This document shows positions 25,810 through 34,277 of a DNA stretch of 64,000 bases, in pieces (positions within the stretch are counted from its first letter, which is position 1; the number at the start of each line of letters is the position of its first letter). This DNA comes from UTCHB3 sp008363265 (GTDB lineage: Bacteria; Bacteroidota; Ignavibacteria; Ignavibacteriales; Ignavibacteriaceae), in contig BTUW01000003.1 of assembly GCA_045863055.1 (NCBI GenBank), positions 186,001 through 250,000 of the forward strand, in the 5' to 3' direction. Both the position numbers and the translations under genes were made by a program. The notes under the pieces are model-generated. The model made no database searches, had not been told where the DNA came from, and saw only the letters and a program-made list of their open reading frames with translations.

Positions 25810-28800
25810 TCAGAATATTTTACTCAGTACTTCGACCATCTTGTTACGGAAGATCGGTTTCGAGACGAAATCGTTAAATCCTGTGGCAATGAACTTCTCT
25901 TTATCTCCGGGAAGAACATAAGCGGTTACGGCAATAATTGGAGTCTCTTCGAGCCCTTCCATTGTCCTGATGATCTTCAGAGCGTCCAGTCCGTTATATT
26001 CACCCTGCAGATTTATGTCGAGCACGATGAAATCAAAATGTTCGCTCTCGAGCATCGGGATGGCATCTTCAAAACTTTGTGAGAACTTTATCGATTTCAG
26101 CTCTTTCATTTGCACCTTGAAAAGGATCTGCGAGTCGAGCTGGTCTTCTATGTAAAGGCAATTAAGTTTGGTAAGGTCAACCGAAGCTCCTGTTTCCTTC
26201 GGTTCAGCGGGTTTTGAGGCCGGTGCCGAACTGTAATGGGAACCTGTTGGCTGAGACTGAACAGGTCTCACTTCAGCCGGTTTCTCCGGTTCGGGAGGTG
26301 CCGGTCTTCTCACCGGTTCAGGTGGAGGTGAAGGTTTCCTCGCTGTGGTATCTTCCTGAGGCCTTCTGTACGATCCTGAATCAGAATTGCTTCCTGTTTC
26401 GAAGAGGTCCCTGCTTCTTGATGAAGGAGCGAAGATATCTTTTTTGAGTGTTTCTTCCTCAAAGGTGTTTGATGAAGGCCTCGACTGAAAGGCCCCCGTA
26501 TCACGCTTTCTCTTTCTGTTTATGAAATCGAGTTCGCTGTCGAAATCGAAATCTTCATATTCACTCTTCTCATACTCGGGAAGCCTCATTCTGCCGGAGG
26601 AGGCAGAGCTCTGAGGTGGTGCCACTCCCGCGGAACCCGATGTATATGGTTCATAACCGGATATCCTGTCATCCTTAACGGAAACCTTATTGGCCACTAT
26701 GGCGGGTTTAAATATCTTTTCCCTGTCTTCAATCACTTCTCTTGGTGCTGTTTCAAACTCGGAAGCCAATGGAAGGATCAAACCTATCTCATAAGGTGTT
26801 CCTGACCTTTGAACGATCTCGAATCTTCCTTTCAATAATTTGAAGAGCCTCTGAGCCGAGAAGATCGTAAACCGGGAAACCCCGAATGCTCTGAGCTTCG
26901 ACACATCAGAGTCAACAAACAGGGTTTGTATGAGATAGAGAAGTTTTTGCTGGATCTTGAGATTATGATCCCGGAAAGTTACTATAAAATTGCCCTCATC
27001 AAGCTGATATCCACCCACAATGATCTCTTTCTCATCAGTGATGTGAGCCATTATCTTTATCAGAAGAAGTACGAGATTTGTAACCTTCTCCTCATCTGAA
27101 TTGACCATAAGGCCCTGTGGCTTCCTGTCGGCAATAACAGGTTTTTTCCATGGATTCTGAGCGCTGTTGGCTTCTTCCACGATTTTATCGAGAAGCTGAT
27201 CAAGAGCGAACTCAACCTTGTTTATCTCTCCAAAATGCTGCTCGATCTGTGCATACTCTGAGATGGAATCCATGGTGTAGAGGAGTTTCTTCCTGTTCTC
27301 ATCGATAAATTCCATTGCCTCTTCCTGTTCAGAGGTGGGCGTCGGTATTGAATCTTTCAGTTCTGAGATGAATCCCACTATCACATTGATCGGCGTCAGT
27401 ATCTCATGGAAAATAAAGGAGAGCTGACCGGGATCGATGCCTCCCGCTTTTATCTCATGGTTTCCCTGCACCTGCTTTTCTTTGTAAACTATCTTCTCAA
27501 CCGGTTTCTCAACATAGACGATCTTCTCAACCGGTTTTTCAACAATAACTTCTTTAACACGTTCAACGGTGTTTGCTACCCGGCCAATGTAGGCGATCTG
27601 GGTTATATCCCCTTCAATGCCCTGAAAGGCCATTGAGGTAAAATCGGTGGTAACCACTTCGCCTGAACTTTTCTTTATATCAGCCGTGAACGTAACCGGT
27701 GTAAAACTTTTCTTGAGAAAATCGCCCCTTGAATTCTCGGTTGCCAGACTCACAATACTGTTGTTCAACAGTTCTGTCCGCCTGATCCCAAGGTACTCCT
27801 CAACGACAGGATTCACATAACTAATAAAGCCTGTATTGTCGGTAACTATCAGAATATCCCTTGAATGCTCGAAAACAGTCCGCATCATCTGGAGTTGTTC
27901 TTCTTTTTCCAAAAGGCCGGTGATGTCTCTTACAATGTTGAAATGCGCTTCCGATCCCTCGTAGTTGAATGATATTTTACATATCTCAACCAGGATCAGT
28001 GATCCGTCCTTCTTCCTGTGGTTGAAGGGACCAACAAACTTGCCCTCCTCGTTCTTCGCTGAGTCTGCGATCGTTTGAATCTCTTCCGGGAGATACAGAT
28101 CGGTCAGATCCATCTGGAGAAACTCCTGCCGGGAGTATCCGTAGATCAAGAGTGCAGCGTCGTTTACATCGAGGAATTTGAAGGACTCAAGATCGTAAAC
28201 GAATACAGCATCAGGATTTTTGCTGACTATGAATTCGTACATTTTGTTTTTGAGCTTTAAAACAGTTTCAAGATTAAAATTATTGGAGTCGTCTAATATA
28301 ACGTTATTATCTGATAATGTCTCTATTTTGGGCTTTTCTTCAACAAAAGGACGTGCAATTCCAAGAACTGCAACCAGATTTTCGTCCATGTCAAGCAACG
28401 GGATGTTCAAGATTTCGTGGGGAGTATCAACCGGTATTCCGCCGACCCTTTGAGTGACAAGTGAAGCGATCGAATTGCTGTCGCGAAGGAATTTAACAAA
28501 TGAAGTGTTGAAATCGTGAACAAACTGAGGAATGAAGTTCTTTTCTGATCTCCCTTCCATCTGCCCGGTCTTCAAATTAAGAAAGGATGCAAACTTGTCG
28601 TTGACAAGAATATATTTCCCTTCTGAATCTTTCATCCAGAACATTTCATCGAGTGCGTTGGCGCTCGCCTGTATCCGGGTCTTCGCAATATAAGTGAATG
28701 GATAAGATGATTCAATCTCATTAATAAGTTCTGATAAAGCACTGCTTATCTTAAACTCATCAGAATCTCTTTTCGAGAATTTCAGATTGATCTTTTCTGA

Positions 28801-29151
28801 TTGGCGGGAGACTGATTCCCTCAAATGGATGCAGGCATACAGATCACCGTCGTGATCTATTGTTGCCTTGGAAAAAGTGAAGTTCGTTTCCTGTCCATTC
28901 CGCAGGAAAAGGGTCAGAGGCCCGTTAAAGAGTGTTGTATCTTCAGCTGACAGAAGTGACTTCACTTTCGCAACCTCTGAAATCAGGAAGAGATCGGCGA
29001 AGGTTGTGTTGTGTTCTTTGATCCCAAGCATTTCACCTGCCGGACCGTTGTAAGAGACTAGTCTGCCACTCCCGTCAACAACTATTACAGGTGTTGAAAG
29101 ACTGCGGACGAAACCAATGAGTATCTTTTCCGGCCCGGACCTGTCAGCCAT
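25810..29151 (-). CDS. Multi-PAS hybrid sensor pseudo-kinase with C-terminal receiver domain
   Basis: A 1113-residue cytoplasmic protein without membrane segments. Four PAS domains occupy about 10-115, 165-300, 315-425 and 428-540. Next comes a linker with the repeated motif EKPVEKIVY (about 550-575). A HisKA-like helix pair with FHEILTPINVIVGF keeps the phospho-histidine. The HATPase-like region after it is degenerate: at the N box the sequence reads NLVLLLIKIMAHI, and the DXGXG box is replaced by FRDHNLK. A Pro/Ser/Arg-rich linker leads to an intact receiver domain (about 990-1113) with YIEDQ, the phospho-acceptor VLDINL, AVTAY and SKPI. Autophosphorylation is therefore doubtful; it may be a scaffold or be phosphorylated by another kinase. 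Penultimate gene of the operon, 9 bases after the FN3 lipoprotein gene. Confidence 0.85.
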   Translation of the reverse strand: MADRSGPEKILIGFVRSLSTPVIVVDGSGRLVSYNGPAGEMLGIKEHNTTFADLFLISEVAKVKSLLSAEDTTLFNGPLTLFLRNGQETNFTFSKATIDHDGDLYACIHLRESVSRQSEKINLKFSKRDSDEFKISSALSELINEIESSYPFTYIAKTRIQASANALDEMFWMKDSEGKYILVNDKFASFLNLKTGQMEGRSEKNFIPQFVHDFNTSFVKFLRDSNSIASLVTQRVGGIPVDTPHEILNIPLLDMDENLVAVLGIARPFVEEKPKIETLSDNNVILDDSNNFNLETVLKLKNKMYEFIVSKNPDAVFVYDLESFKFLDVNDAALLIYGYSRQEFLQMDLTDLYLPEEIQTIADSAKNEEGKFVGPFNHRKKDGSLILVEICKISFNYEGSEAHFNIVRDITGLLEKEEQLQMMRTVFEHSRDILIVTDNTGFISYVNPVVEEYLGIRRTELLNNSIVSLATENSRGDFLKKSFTPVTFTADIKKSSGEVVTTDFTSMAFQGIEGDITQIAYIGRVANTVERVKEVIVEKPVEKIVYVEKPVEKIVYKEKQVQGNHEIKAGGIDPGQLSFIFHEILTPINVIVGFISELKDSIPTPTSEQEEAMEFIDENRKKLLYTMDSISEYAQIEQHFGEINKVEFALDQLLDKIVEEANSAQNPWKKPVIADRKPQGLMVNSDEEKVTNLVLLLIKIMAHITDEKEIIVGGYQLDEGNFIVTFRDHNLKIQQKLLYLIQTLFVDSDVSKLRAFGVSRFTIFSAQRLFKLLKGRFEIVQRSGTPYEIGLILPLASEFETAPREVIEDREKIFKPAIVANKVSVKDDRISGYEPYTSGSAGVAPPQSSASSGRMRLPEYEKSEYEDFDFDSELDFINRKRKRDTGAFQSRPSSNTFEEETLKKDIFAPSSRSRDLFETGSNSDSGSYRRPQEDTTARKPSPPPEPVRRPAPPEPEKPAEVRPVQSQPTGSHYSSAPASKPAEPKETGASVDLTKLNCLYIEDQLDSQILFKVQMKELKSIKFSQSFEDAIPMLESEHFDFIVLDINLQGEYNGLDALKIIRTMEGLEETPIIAVTAYVLPGDKEKFIATGFNDFVSKPIFRNKMVEVLSKIF

Positions 29152-29160
29152 CAGACCACC

Positions 29161-30462
29161 CTATCTTTTCTTCCGTTCATTCCGGATTATGGCTTTTGAC
29201 GGACCTGAGACCGTCACAAAAACTTCGTTTGACGGTTTTGAAACATAACTCTGACGGCCTATCTTGATCCGGTAGTAGTATGTCCTGCCCTTTATTACGA
29301 GGGTATCATCATAGGCGGTCACATCCTGTGACAGAATTGCAATCGCCTGATAGGTACCCCCAACACCGTCTTTCCTTTCGACGATGTTTATCTCCTCCTG
29401 GTTGGAGTTGTCCTTCCAGGTCAGTTTCACCATTTTTTTCGCGACCGCGGGAGTATCCGCATAGACACCGACCAGGTTGGAGGCGGGAGTTAGATCGAAA
29501 GGCCAGGTTGTAACTGAAACTTCTTTTGAGAACCCTGAGTCAGCCTGAGCGATAACGCGGATCTTGTAATAATATGTGGCTCCGGCTGATAGCGTTCCTG
29601 AATTGTCGGTGTAGGTGGTCCTGTTGGCCGAAAGAGTCGCAATCGAACTCCAGAACGTTGAACTGGCAGCACGTCTCATCACATTAAGAAAGATAGCGTT
29701 GGTTGCCCTGTTTGTCCATGTGAGCTCCACTTCCCGGGTTCCCCACGGATTGGCCGCGAGCCCTGTGGGTCCCAGAACGCCGCTTCCGGTACCACCCTCG
29801 GAATTGATTATCATGCTGAAGGATGACTTCCCGATCTTATTATAACCTTTCAACTTGTAATAGTTGATCGTGGCCGGTTTGGGCAGAGGCAAAAGCCTGG
29901 TATTCCCCGAAACAGTTGTAAAAAGATAGAATGATGCATTATCGGTATTAACCTCACTCAGCCAGACTTCATAACCTTCCACAAGTTTTGAAGTGTCTTT
30001 CCATGAAAGGATGATGTCGGTCGCGCCTTCGGGTTCAATGATCTCCAAACCATATGGTGCAGAAGGCGGTGATTTTGATGTTACGACTGCAATCTTGCTC
30101 TTGACATCACTGTTGCTCGAGTTTCCGCCGAGATCGTACACTTTCAGATAGTAACTGAAGGATTTATCAACGAATGTTGCAGAGTCGAGATTCAGGGTCA
30201 CCTTCGGTTTGTTACCGTTCTCTGCATTGAACGACCCGGCAAGTATCCCGTCGATGTACAATTCGACTTTAGCAATCCCCTGGTCATCGAATGCATCGTA
30301 GATGACCTCCTGGGGTCCGAGAATAATCGTATCGTTAGTGGTTGGTTTGTAGAGCGAAACCTGCGGTGGGATCGAATCGCTGCCGCCAACAGGCTCGATG
30401 CATGAAACCAAAAACAGTGAACTGGCAAGTAAGACAGCGTATAAGCCAATCTTTTTCATCAT
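29161..30462 (-). CDS. Ig/FN3-domain lipoprotein of the polysaccharide operon
   Basis: A 433-residue lipoprotein with lipobox LVSC (signal MMKKIGLYAVLLASSLFL). An Ig-like domain (about 30-130, PPQVSLYKPTTNDT, KVELYIDG) is followed by three FN3-type domains starting near 134 (PPSAPYGLEIIEPEG), 230 (GPTGLAANPWG) and 325 (PASNLVG). It ends in a basic tail, RNERKKR. Such proteins usually bind carbohydrate or act as spacers in the envelope. Its place between the deacetylase-like and PAS genes, with gaps of 16 and 9 bases, argues for a role in the same export system. No catalytic motif. Confidence 0.75.
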   Translation of the reverse strand: MMKKIGLYAVLLASSLFLVSCIEPVGGSDSIPPQVSLYKPTTNDTIILGPQEVIYDAFDDQGIAKVELYIDGILAGSFNAENGNKPKVTLNLDSATFVDKSFSYYLKVYDLGGNSSNSDVKSKIAVVTSKSPPSAPYGLEIIEPEGATDIILSWKDTSKLVEGYEVWLSEVNTDNASFYLFTTVSGNTRLLPLPKPATINYYKLKGYNKIGKSSFSMIINSEGGTGSGVLGPTGLAANPWGTREVELTWTNRATNAIFLNVMRRAASSTFWSSIATLSANRTTYTDNSGTLSAGATYYYKIRVIAQADSGFSKEVSVTTWPFDLTPASNLVGVYADTPAVAKKMVKLTWKDNSNQEEINIVERKDGVGGTYQAIAILSQDVTAYDDTLVIKGRTYYYRIKIGRQSYVSKPSNEVFVTVSGPSKAIIRNERKKR

Positions 30463-30478
30463 GATTAAAAACCGTAAC

Positions 30479-32371
30479 TTAATTTTTGTAGTCTATGTAA
30501 TAAATTCTTGACTCTGACTCTTTAAGATCTTTGATCTTGAGCGTGAGTTTTTTTGTATCCCTGTCGACTGATGTCTCCGGGAGAGGAGTGTTGATTATTT
30601 CAGTTGAAAGTTTATATGTTTTGGGCATAAGTGTAAAATCCACAGGGATCAGCACTTCCTTCAAAGTCGTGTTTCCAACATTTGAAATAGCGATAACCAT
30701 CCTGCTGCTGCCCCTGGCCTCAACTCTTAACTCAACCCTGTTCTTGTTTGTCCACCAGTTGTAAAGTACCGGCATGCTGGTGATCCAGACATCTTTTTCT
30801 TTTAAATACTTGAGAACATCCTTGACAACGGTAACATTCTCCGGTTTCAACTGAAGATTCGTGTGGAGTTTTAGAACGTAAAGTCCTCCCTCGAATATCA
30901 ATCTGTCAACATCTTCGAGATAGGTGTAAAGCTGAAAATCGTGCTCCACCAGACCGTACTCACCAATTATCTCTTTGTCGTCCCTTACGGTTTTTGTAAC
31001 GGTGAGAATTGCCTCCTCACCTTTGACCACGTACTTGGGAACTGACCTGTCGGTCAATGAATCTGTAATTATATATTTAACTCCCGAAGCCGCCGCCGCC
31101 ATCAGGGAATTATCGTTGAAGAGTCCGTAAAGTGGAGCGACACCCTTCACATTGGCCCCGGTTCCGGTTTTGAATGTCTTTATCGCTCCGTTAAAGTCGG
31201 CTTCCTGCACTTCAAGTTTGTCCAGTTTATTTACAGTGTCGTTAACCGATTTCATAAAGCCTATATCGACAACTCCCACAATGTCGCCGTAGCCTGTCAG
31301 ACTTTTATACAATGCAGAGTTTTGGGACAACCTTCCGCCGTCAACCAGAAATGTCGCCTTCACCCCTTCCTGGGAAAGGATTGGAAGAAGATTTTTTATG
31401 TTTTCCGGCTCTTCTCCAACAGAGGCCAGCACGATGGCTGCGGCCTTCTTGTTACCCGGCCAGTCGACCATGTAGGCACTTGGTTTATTTGCAAGCCAGT
31501 AGAGTGAGTTACGGATCAATTTATCAAGTACAATGTAATCTTCCCTCTGACCAACCACTGTAATGATATCAAATCCGAACCAGACAAACCTGCCTTTGCC
31601 GTATGTACCATAACAAAGACCGGAGGTGTTCAGAACCTCTTCCTTGACCAGACCCGAATCGAGTGTGAAATCGTACCAGAAACTCAGCTGTTGAGTTCTC
31701 GGATCAAGTACCCTCGTTGCAACCATGTTGTCCCAGGTCGCGATCTTTAGACGGTAACCGGTAGGTACATCGAAAGTTACCGGAGAAGCACCCTTAAGAG
31801 TCAGCAACCTGGGTGATGGAATTTTGGGGATCTCCTTGGTGAAGTTAGTACCGTAAACCTCCTTGAAGTACTCCCAGCCTCTCCATTTACCATCAGCTGA
31901 AAAACTCGCTGTTGCTCCGGTAGCAAGGATATTTCCACCTTTATCGAGGTATTCCTTTACATTTAGAATATCCCGGTCACTCATCGACTTGGTACTTGGC
32001 ATCACAAAAATCTGGAAATTCTCCGGAGTAAGAGCACCTTTTTCAAGATCCTCTTCCGTGATCACCGACACCTCAAACTTGTTTCCGGAAACATATCTCT
32101 CCCACGCAGCCACATTGTCTTTTACCCATGTTGACCCCTTGGGAAGATAGTTTTCGGTGGATCTTGACTGAAAAATCGCCACTTTAACCTGACTGCTTCC
32201 AAAGATACGGGTGAAGGCCTCGAGGTTGAATCCATCCGATGCAAACGCGTATGATCCAAACACTCCCTGCAGGATGTAGTTGTAGATCAACACCGAAGTG
32301 ACCAGCATCATTCCTCCCGCCAGAAGTATGAGGGAGAAGGTGAAAAAGAAATTTCTTTTCTTTAACGCCAC
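30479..32371 (-). CDS. Membrane-anchored protein with GATase-like and inactive polysaccharide-deacetylase-like domains
   Basis: A 630-residue protein with one N-terminal membrane segment (FFFTFSLILLAGGMMLVTSVL), then an alpha/beta domain like class I glutamine amidotransferase folds (about 60-240, VKVAIFQSRS, FQIFVMPSTKSMSD, GGNILATGA), and a NodB-like region (about 310-520, KAAAIVLASVGEEPENI, GVKATFLVDGGRLSQ). The usual deacetylase motifs TFDDG and HSXXH are missing (VLASVGEE and VGVVDIGF instead), so metal-dependent deacetylation is unlikely. The last 100 residues are beta-rich. In the operon it holds the place of PgaB-like proteins next to the synthase. It overlaps the small upstream gene by 10 bases, suggesting coupling. 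Confidence 0.65.
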   Translation of the reverse strand: MALKKRNFFFTFSLILLAGGMMLVTSVLIYNYILQGVFGSYAFASDGFNLEAFTRIFGSSQVKVAIFQSRSTENYLPKGSTWVKDNVAAWERYVSGNKFEVSVITEEDLEKGALTPENFQIFVMPSTKSMSDRDILNVKEYLDKGGNILATGATASFSADGKWRGWEYFKEVYGTNFTKEIPKIPSPRLLTLKGASPVTFDVPTGYRLKIATWDNMVATRVLDPRTQQLSFWYDFTLDSGLVKEEVLNTSGLCYGTYGKGRFVWFGFDIITVVGQREDYIVLDKLIRNSLYWLANKPSAYMVDWPGNKKAAAIVLASVGEEPENIKNLLPILSQEGVKATFLVDGGRLSQNSALYKSLTGYGDIVGVVDIGFMKSVNDTVNKLDKLEVQEADFNGAIKTFKTGTGANVKGVAPLYGLFNDNSLMAAAASGVKYIITDSLTDRSVPKYVVKGEEAILTVTKTVRDDKEIIGEYGLVEHDFQLYTYLEDVDRLIFEGGLYVLKLHTNLQLKPENVTVVKDVLKYLKEKDVWITSMPVLYNWWTNKNRVELRVEARGSSRMVIAISNVGNTTLKEVLIPVDFTLMPKTYKLSTEIINTPLPETSVDRDTKKLTLKIKDLKESESRIYYIDYKN

Positions 32372-32841
32372 TTCAGGTTCCCGCCTTGCCTTGTCTGCTG
32401 CTGAGGAGCTTGCTGTTGCTGCTGCTCCTGAGCGTTCTCAGATGTAACTTTTACAAACTTCTTGGCATTCGTGGTAACCGCGGAGATCGGGGCCTCACGG
32501 CGCGGCGCTACATACGGCTGGGCCGTAGGCGGTGCTTCTCCACCGACATTTCCTGTAACACGGCTTGGAGCGCCGGTAGCACGGTAATTCGGTGCATGTG
32601 TCATATCGAAAGCTGTACCGGTTCTTCTTGCTGATTCTGCAGTAGCGCGGGTGGCTGATGTCTGCTCAGAGGCAAGTTCCGGGGTTACCAGTTCCGCCTG
32701 GATTGTGGCAGGAGGAACCGCCTTTGCTCTGACGCCCTGTGCCTCACGAACCTTGAAAAGGATGTAGGCACCGATCGACAGGAAGAAAGTACTGATCGTC
32801 GCGACCAGGATGATTGTTGCCAAAATGGGTATTAGTTCCAT
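32362..32841 (-). CDS. Small membrane protein with Gln-rich tail
   Basis: A 159-residue protein: one transmembrane helix at the start (IPILATIILVATISTFFLSIGAYILF, given here as residues 4-29) and a disordered, Pro/Ala/Thr-rich soluble part ending in a glutamine-rich stretch. No family recognised. Position directly after the GT2 synthase recalls small accessory subunits such as PgaD, but there is no sequence evidence for homology. Gap of 17 bases after the synthase gene and 10-base overlap with the deacetylase-like gene. Confidence 0.6.
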   Translation of the reverse strand: MELIPILATIILVATISTFFLSIGAYILFKVREAQGVRAKAVPPATIQAELVTPELASEQTSATRATAESARRTGTAFDMTHAPNYRATGAPSRVTGNVGGEAPPTAQPYVAPRREAPISAVTTNAKKFVKVTSENAQEQQQQQAPQQQTRQGGNLKWR

Positions 32842-32858
32842 AATAAAATCCTTTTAAT

Positions 32859-34256
32859 CTATTTTCCGGTACCAATTCGTTCGAGTTTCCCCCAGTTCAT
32901 GTCGAGACCAAGAAACTCTTCGATAGTGGACATCATTTTACAAATATCGATCGCGAATACGAAGAACATTCTGTACACAAGTGAGTAAGGCACAAGTCGT
33001 AATTCTTCGTCTTCCACAGCCACACAATATAGGGCTGTTACTGTGTCAAGCAAGGCTAAAAATACCCACCAGAAAAAGATAAGACTGGTGTAGCCATAGA
33101 AAAGTGAAACAACAATAAAGAAAAAGTTTGCTACGATGTTCATTGTGGGCCATATCAGAGCCTCGTAGAACATGGTCCAGAGAATGAAAGTATCACCGAA
33201 GTTGATTGTTGGATTGTAGAGCAGATTCTTGTGCTTCCTGATCGCCTGAAGGATGCCTCTGGTCCAGCGGTACCTCTGCTTCAGAAGTTGCTGCAGTTTA
33301 ACGGGAGCCTCTGTCCAAGCGATCGATGTTGGCTCATAGTATACTTTCCAACCCTTCGAGAGGATCTTAAGTGTAAGATCCGCGTCTTCAGCAAATGTAT
33401 CACTTGAATAGTAACCAACCTCCTCGATCGCCTTTTTCCTGAACAGCCCGATCGGACCCGGAATGATGTTCACGAGTTTAAGGAACGACTGTGCGGCACG
33501 CGCCATATTAAGACCCTCGATATACTCGAGTGCCTGAAGATCGGCGTAGAACTTGCCGCGATTAAGCACTTTAACGTTACCTGCAACGGCTCCGATCCTG
33601 GGATCGATGAAGTGGCGGGCACCGTTCCTGATAGTCTCTGGAGAGAGCTGGCTGTCGCCATCCATACAAAGAACGATCTCTGATTTCGAATAACTTATAC
33701 CCGCGTTGAGTGCCCTTGCCTTACCACCGTTGGGTTTACTGATCAGCGAAACCTTTACCTTGCCGTACATCCCCTGCTGGAAGCCGACCATGGTTTTTGC
33801 GACATCATAGGTATTGTCACTCGAACCATCGTTCACGATTATGATCTCGTAATTCGAGTAATCGAGTTCAAGCAGAGAAAGTATGGCGTCTCTAAGAAGA
33901 ATACCTTCATTATAAACCGGAACGATCACTGAGACAAACGGCTGAAAATCGGGCCGCTTCGTAAACGTGTAGTTGTTTAGCCAAAGATAAGCCATCCCCA
34001 GAAGCCCGAAATACCGGATCAGCAGTATGAGCAGAAAGAGCAAGAGCGAGATCATGGTCGAGTACTCGAAAAGCGCTGAATACGAAAGTACCGTCATAGG
34101 CATCGTCATCACGATGATGAGTATCAGAACGATTGATGCAACCCCATTGATGATCATCCGGCGCAGTATCTGCCGGCGTTTATCATCTCCATGGCCTTCG
34201 GTGGCTTCTGTGTTCTTAACGGTGATCTTGGTTGATCGTATCTTGTTCTGCGACAT
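32859..34256 (-). CDS. Processive GT2 polysaccharide synthase (PgaC/BcsA-like)
   Basis: A 465-residue membrane glycosyltransferase. Two N-terminal membrane helices (about 35-95) precede a GT-A domain with VNDGSSDNTYD, the DXD motif MDGDSQL, the acceptor-site FAEDADLT and the processivity motif QRYRW; three or more C-terminal helices follow. It should polymerise a sugar from a nucleotide sugar and thread the chain through the inner membrane. PNGGKARALNAG resembles the N-acetylglucosamine-polymerising group, and there is no PilZ domain as in BcsA. Product identity is unproven. It lies in the operon 21 bases after the TPR/barrel gene. Confidence 0.88.
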   Translation of the reverse strand: MSQNKIRSTKITVKNTEATEGHGDDKRRQILRRMIINGVASIVLILIIVMTMPMTVLSYSALFEYSTMISLLLFLLILLIRYFGLLGMAYLWLNNYTFTKRPDFQPFVSVIVPVYNEGILLRDAILSLLELDYSNYEIIIVNDGSSDNTYDVAKTMVGFQQGMYGKVKVSLISKPNGGKARALNAGISYSKSEIVLCMDGDSQLSPETIRNGARHFIDPRIGAVAGNVKVLNRGKFYADLQALEYIEGLNMARAAQSFLKLVNIIPGPIGLFRKKAIEEVGYYSSDTFAEDADLTLKILSKGWKVYYEPTSIAWTEAPVKLQQLLKQRYRWTRGILQAIRKHKNLLYNPTINFGDTFILWTMFYEALIWPTMNIVANFFFIVVSLFYGYTSLIFFWWVFLALLDTVTALYCVAVEDEELRLVPYSLVYRMFFVFAIDICKMMSTIEEFLGLDMNWGKLERIGTGK

Positions 34257-34277
34257 TCTAATCGGGTCTCTCTGTAA

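Noticed and set aside
30479..32371. Active polysaccharide deacetylase
   Set aside because: The metal-binding Asp and His motifs are absent at their usual places.
32362..32841. Small membrane protein as PgaD
   Set aside because: Same position and one membrane helix, but PgaD has two helices and there is no sequence match; left unnamed.
32859..34256. Cellulose synthase BcsA
   Set aside because: No PilZ domain, only 465 residues, and no BcsB neighbour; the GH9 gene nearby alone is not enough to call the product cellulose.
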